NCBI RefSeq assembly: GCF_000527175.1
Contig: NZ_AZUR01000001.1
Span: 2,022,501 to 2,086,500 of the forward strand
Source: Pseudogulbenkiania sp. MAI-1
GTDB taxonomy: Bacteria > Pseudomonadota > Gammaproteobacteria > Burkholderiales > Chromobacteriaceae
Reading direction: 5' to 3'
Length of the DNA: 64,000 bases
This document shows positions 60,863 through 64,000 of the stretch, one piece after another (position 1 is the first letter of the stretch; each line of letters begins with the position of its first letter). A program made the translations under genes and the position numbers. Under the pieces are notes generated by a model. The model had not been told where the DNA came from. It worked only from the letters and a program-made list of their open reading frames with translations, and did not search any database.

Positions 60863-60891
60863 ACGGAGGGCGCCGTAGTGGCGCCCTCCGT
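60863..60891 (-). terminator. Terminator of the secreted repeat-protein gene (possibly bidirectional)
   Basis: ACGGAGGGCGCC (60863-60874) and its perfect inverse (60880-60891) form a 12-bp stem with a 5-base loop. On the minus strand TTTTGTTTTG follows the stem, so it ends the gene at 60915-61316; on the plus strand it may also stop the ydiJ-like transcript. Confidence 0.85.
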
Positions 60892-60914
60892 CGTGGATGG
60901 GAAGGAAACCCGGG

Positions 60915-61316
60915 TCAGCGTGTCGTGCCCGACTCCGTTTCGGTCTCCGTTTCGGTTTTCAGGTTGGTGCGCTCGTTCTCCTGGCTAGTGACACTCCTGC
61001 GCAGTGCGGCACGGTCAAGGCCTTGGGTCGAGGAGGGAAGCGCCTGGGCATTGGTGTTGCTGAGGCCGGTGGCACTCATGCGCAACTGGGCACGGTCGAG
61101 ACCGCGGGTTGAAGTCGACAGGGACTGCGAGTTGGTGTTGCTGAGGCCGTTGGAACTCATGTGGTCGGCCGACACACCGCCGGCACCCCCGCCCGAGCCT
61201 CCGGAACCCTTCCCGCCATGTTCGCCACCGGCATGGTCGTTTGCAGCCAAAACACTCTGGGCAGCGGCTAGCGTCAGGGCTACGCACAGCGACATCAGCG
61301 TAGTCTTGGTAGTCAT
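60915..61316 (-). CDS. Secreted low-complexity protein with two 27-residue repeats
   Basis: 133 residues. Signal peptide about 1-24 (LTLAAAQSVLAANDH), then a Gly/His/Ser-rich stretch (HAGGEHGGKGSGGSGGGAGG), and two imperfect repeats, one starting at MSSNGLSNTNSQSL and one at MSATGLSNTNAQAL, each ending in a GLDRAQLR / GLDRAALR block. The C-terminus is TETETETES. No family recognised. Good ribosome site AAGGAG before ATG 61316. Probably periplasmic or extracellular. Confidence 0.75.
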   Translation of the reverse strand: MTTKTTLMSLCVALTLAAAQSVLAANDHAGGEHGGKGSGGSGGGAGGVSADHMSSNGLSNTNSQSLSTSTRGLDRAQLRMSATGLSNTNAQALPSSTQGLDRAALRRSVTSQENERTNLKTETETETESGTTR

Positions 61317-61458
61317 GCGAATCTCCTTGTCCAGAATTGGCGTTTTACGCCAAGGTCTGATACGACCGTCATAATCCGCCAGGGTTCCCCGCGATGGGCA
61401 CGCCCGTCACGCGCCTGCCGCACCGGCCCCATTGAAAGGGGCCGGCACAAAGCGCCGA

Positions 61459-62448
61459 TCAGGCGCTCGGCGTCGCGTCGTTACGGGTTTTGTAGAGCGA
61501 GAACAGCACGCCCGACAGCAGCAGCCCAAACGTCACCGACAGCGACAGGGCGGTCGGGATCTTGAAGCTGGTCCAGCCGATATCGTGCAGGTAGACCAGA
61601 CCCACCTTGCTGCCGATGAACACCAATACCAGCGACAGCGCGTACTTCAGGTAATGGAAGCGATGCACCATCGCCGCCAGCGCGAAGTACAAGGCGCGCA
61701 GCCCCAGCACCGCGAAGATGTTCGAGGTGTAGACGATGAACGGGTCCTGGGTGATGGCGAAGATCGCCGGGATGCTGTCCACCGCGAACACCACGTCGGC
61801 CGACTCCACCATGATCAGCGCCAGCAACAGCGGCGTCGCCCACCAGCCGCGCGCCAGTCCATGCTGCTCGCCGCGCACCCAGAAATGCTGCTCGTGCAGG
61901 GTCGGCGTCAGGCGCATATGGCCTTTCAGCCAACGGTACATCCGGTTCTTCTCCAGCGACGGATGCTCGTCGTCGGCAAACAGCATCTTGACGCCGGTCG
62001 CCACCAGGAACAGGCCGAAGATCACCAGCATCCACTGGAACTCGGCCACCAGCGCCGCGCCCAGGCCGATCATCACCGCGCGCATCACGATCACCCCCAG
62101 GATGCCCCAGAACAGCACGCGGTGCTGGTAGATGCGCGGCACCGCCAGGCTGGTGAAGATCAAGGACATCACGAAGATGTTGTCCATCGACAGCGATTTC
62201 TCGATCAGATAGCCGGTGAAGTACTGCATGCCGGCATCCGAACCCCTGTACCACCAGATCCAGCCACCGAACGCCAGCCCCATGGCGATGTAGAAAGCCG
62301 ACAGCTTCAGGCTCTCCTTCACGCTGATTTCATGCTGGTCCTTGTGCAAGACGCCCAGGTCGAAGGCCAGCAGCGCCACCACCAGCGTCATGAACATCAG
62401 CCAGACCCAGAGCGGGTAGCCGATAACGGAGATGAAAATCCAGTCCAT
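61459..62448 (-). CDS. alx: TerC/Alx-family membrane protein
   Basis: 329 residues, about nine helices. The acidic residues typical of TerC/Alx are in FDLGVLHKDQHEISVKESL, EKSLSMDNIFVMSLIF and ESADVVFAVDSIPAIFAIT. Alx-type proteins move Mn2+ or respond to alkaline/metal stress. The gene is 16 bp after htpX on the same strand, so the two are co-transcribed, and there is no room for the manganese riboswitch that precedes alx in E. coli. ATG 62448 with AAGGAA. Confidence 0.9.
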   Translation of the reverse strand: MDWIFISVIGYPLWVWLMFMTLVVALLAFDLGVLHKDQHEISVKESLKLSAFYIAMGLAFGGWIWWYRGSDAGMQYFTGYLIEKSLSMDNIFVMSLIFTSLAVPRIYQHRVLFWGILGVIVMRAVMIGLGAALVAEFQWMLVIFGLFLVATGVKMLFADDEHPSLEKNRMYRWLKGHMRLTPTLHEQHFWVRGEQHGLARGWWATPLLLALIMVESADVVFAVDSIPAIFAITQDPFIVYTSNIFAVLGLRALYFALAAMVHRFHYLKYALSLVLVFIGSKVGLVYLHDIGWTSFKIPTALSLSVTFGLLLSGVLFSLYKTRNDATPSA

Positions 62449-62464
62449 CAGTATTCCTTAATCG

Positions 62465-63352
62465 TTACGAGCGGGTCTGCAGCGCGCTGACGCGCTCTTC
62501 AATGCTCGGGTGGCTGGCGAACAGCGCCATCAGCCCGCCCTTGCCGCCGGAAATGCCCGAGGCGGCCATACCCTGAGGCAGCGCGCCCGGTTCCATGCCG
62601 CCCAGGCGGTACAGCGCGGCGATCATCGGCTGGCGCGACCCCATCAACTGGGCGGCCCCGGCGTCGGCACGGAACTCACGCTGACGCGAGAAGTACATGA
62701 CGATGGCAGAGGCCAGGATGCCGAACACGATCTCGCACACGATCACGGTCACCATGTAGCCGATGCCGGGACCGGAAGAGGCCTCCTCGTCGTCGTTGCG
62801 GCGCAGGAAGCTATCGACCAGATAGCCCACCACGCGTGCCAGGAAGAACACGAAGGTGTTCACCACACCCTGAATCAGCGTCAGGGTGACCATGTCACCG
62901 TTCTTGATGTGGGCGATCTCGTGCGCCAGCACCGCCTCGACTTCCTCTTCCGTCATCGAGGCGAGCAGCCCGGTCGATACCGCTACCAGCGAGCTCGACT
63001 TGCTGGCGCCGGTGGCAAAGGCGTTGGGTTCGCCCTCGTACACCGCCACCTCCGGCATCGGCAGGCCGGCGCGGGTGGCCAGCTTCTGCACCGTGGCCAC
63101 CAGCCAGCGCTCGGTCGGGTGGGAGGGATTGTCGATGACGCGGGCGCCGGTGCTCCACTTGGCGATGGTCTTGGACATCAGCAACGAAATGAAGGAACCG
63201 CCGAAGCCCATCAGCGCAGCGAACGCCAGAAGCATGCCGAGGTTCAGCCCGTTGGCGGTGAGAAAGCGGTTCACGCCCAGAAGATGGGCCGCGATGCTCA
63301 GCACCAGCATCACGGCAAGGTTGGTCACGAGGAATAACAGGACACGTTTCAT
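62465..63352 (-). CDS. htpX: Membrane zinc protease HtpX
   Basis: 295 residues. Membrane segments at the N-terminus and around residue 150-210, zinc motif HEIAH (VEAVLAHEIAHIKNGDM), and REFRADAGAAQLMGS further on, the third zinc-site region. Quality-control protease for inner-membrane proteins. First gene of htpX-alx. Confidence 0.95.
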   Translation of the reverse strand: MKRVLLFLVTNLAVMLVLSIAAHLLGVNRFLTANGLNLGMLLAFAALMGFGGSFISLLMSKTIAKWSTGARVIDNPSHPTERWLVATVQKLATRAGLPMPEVAVYEGEPNAFATGASKSSSLVAVSTGLLASMTEEEVEAVLAHEIAHIKNGDMVTLTLIQGVVNTFVFFLARVVGYLVDSFLRRNDDEEASSGPGIGYMVTVIVCEIVFGILASAIVMYFSRQREFRADAGAAQLMGSRQPMIAALYRLGGMEPGALPQGMAASGISGGKGGLMALFASHPSIEERVSALQTRS

Positions 63353-63414
63353 GATGGTTATCCGGGGTTGTTGAATCGTGCTGACAGCATAGGCCCTGAC
63401 AGGGAAAGATAAAA

Positions 63415-63450
63415 TCGAATAAAATCACATGAACAATTCGATTTATTCGA
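63415..63450. promoter_or_regulatory. 9-bp inverted repeat between htpX and the NhaR-like gene
   Basis: TCGAATAAA (63415-63423) and TTTATTCGA (63442-63450) are perfect inverted repeats with an 18-base centre, just upstream of the LysR-type gene start (63457) and 60 bp from htpX. A likely binding site of the LysR-type protein. Confidence 0.5.
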
Positions 63451-63456
63451 AACGAC

Positions 63457-64000
63457 ATGAGAGAGCTCCTCAACTACAAGCACCTTCATTACTTCTGGGC
63501 CGTCGCCCGCGAGGGCGGGGTCAACCGTGCGGCCGAGCGCCTGGGCATGAGCGCGCAGACCGTCAGCGGCCAGATATCGAAACTGGAACGGGCGCTCGGC
63601 AAGGCGCTGTTCACGCAGCAGGGGCGCAACCTGGTGCTGACCGAAGCCGGCCGCGTGGCGCTGCAATACGCCGATCAGATCTTCATGCTGGGGGAGACGC
63701 TGCAGGAAACCCTGGAGGACGAGACGCTGGGTTCGACGATACGGCTCGCGGCCGGCATCACCGACGTGCTGCCCAAGACCGTGTCCTATCGTTTGCTGGA
63801 ACCGGTGCTGACGGGTGAACAGCGCGTGCGCCTGATCTGCACCGAGGGCGCCTTCGACGAACTCTTGGCCGAGCTGGCGCTGCACCGCCTCGACGTGGTG
63901 CTGGCCGACCGTCCGGTGCCGGCGGGAGGGCAGCAGCCCTTCGTCTCCACGCTATTGGCGCGCTGCCCGGTGATGATCTTCGGCACGGCCGAGCTGTGCG
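63457..64000 (+). CDS. nhaR: NhaR-like LysR-family activator, 3' end outside window
   Basis: 181 codons visible, frame open at the window end. HTH YFWAVAREGGVNRAAERLGMSAQTVSGQISKLERALG at the N-terminus, then GRNLVLTEAGRVALQYADQIFMLGETLQETL and the effector-domain start RLAAGITDVLPKTVSYRLLEPVL, as in NhaR. NhaR activates Na+/H+ antiporter genes in enteric bacteria; the target here is unknown. Start ATG 63457 fits the HTH position; a frame starting earlier (63429) is out of phase. Confidence 0.87.
   Translation, partial: MRELLNYKHLHYFWAVAREGGVNRAAERLGMSAQTVSGQISKLERALGKALFTQQGRNLVLTEAGRVALQYADQIFMLGETLQETLEDETLGSTIRLAAGITDVLPKTVSYRLLEPVLTGEQRVRLICTEGAFDELLAELALHRLDVVLADRPVPAGGQQPFVSTLLARCPVMIFGTAELC

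Noticed and set aside
62449..62464. Manganese (yybP-ykoY) riboswitch ahead of alx
   Set aside because: Only 16 bp separate htpX and alx, too short for the element.
61432..62490. 352-codon open frame antisense to alx
   Set aside because: Dominated by H, Q and R residues, as produced by reading a GC-rich membrane-protein gene backwards.

Overview
The window looks like chromosomal DNA of a high-GC Gram-negative betaproteobacterium, possibly Neisseriales/Chromobacteriaceae. This is an inference from the gene content: a soluble NAD-type formate dehydrogenase (fds), an aot/aru arginine locus, HglS and YdiJ, and many GcvA-type LysR regulators. No rRNA or tRNA gene was recognised, so the taxon is not fixed.

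Layout. (1) 1-3307: choline-sulfate use (partial choX, betC, LysR regulator). (2) 3417-14714: an unusual cluster with a very large MalT-like/SARP-like regulator, a lipoprotein and a membrane Ser/Thr kinase with Sel1 repeats on the minus strand. Divergent from these is a plus-strand run of a secreted SGNH esterase, a TatT lipoprotein, a TRAP binding protein, a fused DctQ-DctM permease and a PAP2-type phosphatase. (3) 14764-22139: the fdsGBA-fdhD-fdsD operon and its divergent regulator. (4) 22237-37381: an accessory stretch with a toxin-antitoxin pair, a MerR-controlled thiol/metal operon with a decayed MerT/MerP-like end, an ars operon (arsR-arsC-aquaglyceroporin), two cation antiporters, a kdpD(truncated)-kdpE-kup operon, an ABC1/UbiB-like kinase split by an intact IS3-family element, and a small DUF2933-like protein. 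(5) 37612-43777: a YbhGFSR-type ABC exporter followed by an archaeal-type S-adenosylmethionine synthetase. (6) 43904-54845: a YegD-like Hsp70, then an arginine/ornithine locus (aotJQMP-argR, aruC, aruF, aruG, aruD) closed by a strong terminator. (7) 55044-60845: a small membrane protein, a LysR regulator, HglS (2-oxoadipate to D-2-hydroxyglutarate) and a YdiJ-like D-2-hydroxyglutarate dehydrogenase. (8) 60915-64000: a secreted repeat protein, htpX-alx and a partial NhaR-like regulator.

How it fits together. Regions 1, 6 and 7 are scavenging and catabolism of choline sulfate, arginine/ornithine and probably lysine. Region 3 supplies NADH from formate. Region 4 is stress and ion handling and carries the clearest marks of rearrangement: an IS with an ATG target duplication inside a kinase gene, and an out-of-frame fusion of a MerT-like to a MerP-like gene. 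The most promising undescribed system is region 2: an exported esterase beside a TatT/TatP TRAP transporter and a membrane phosphatase suggests uptake of a hydrophobic or lipid-derived ligand, possibly under the control of the neighbouring kinase and SARP-type regulator. That function is inference.
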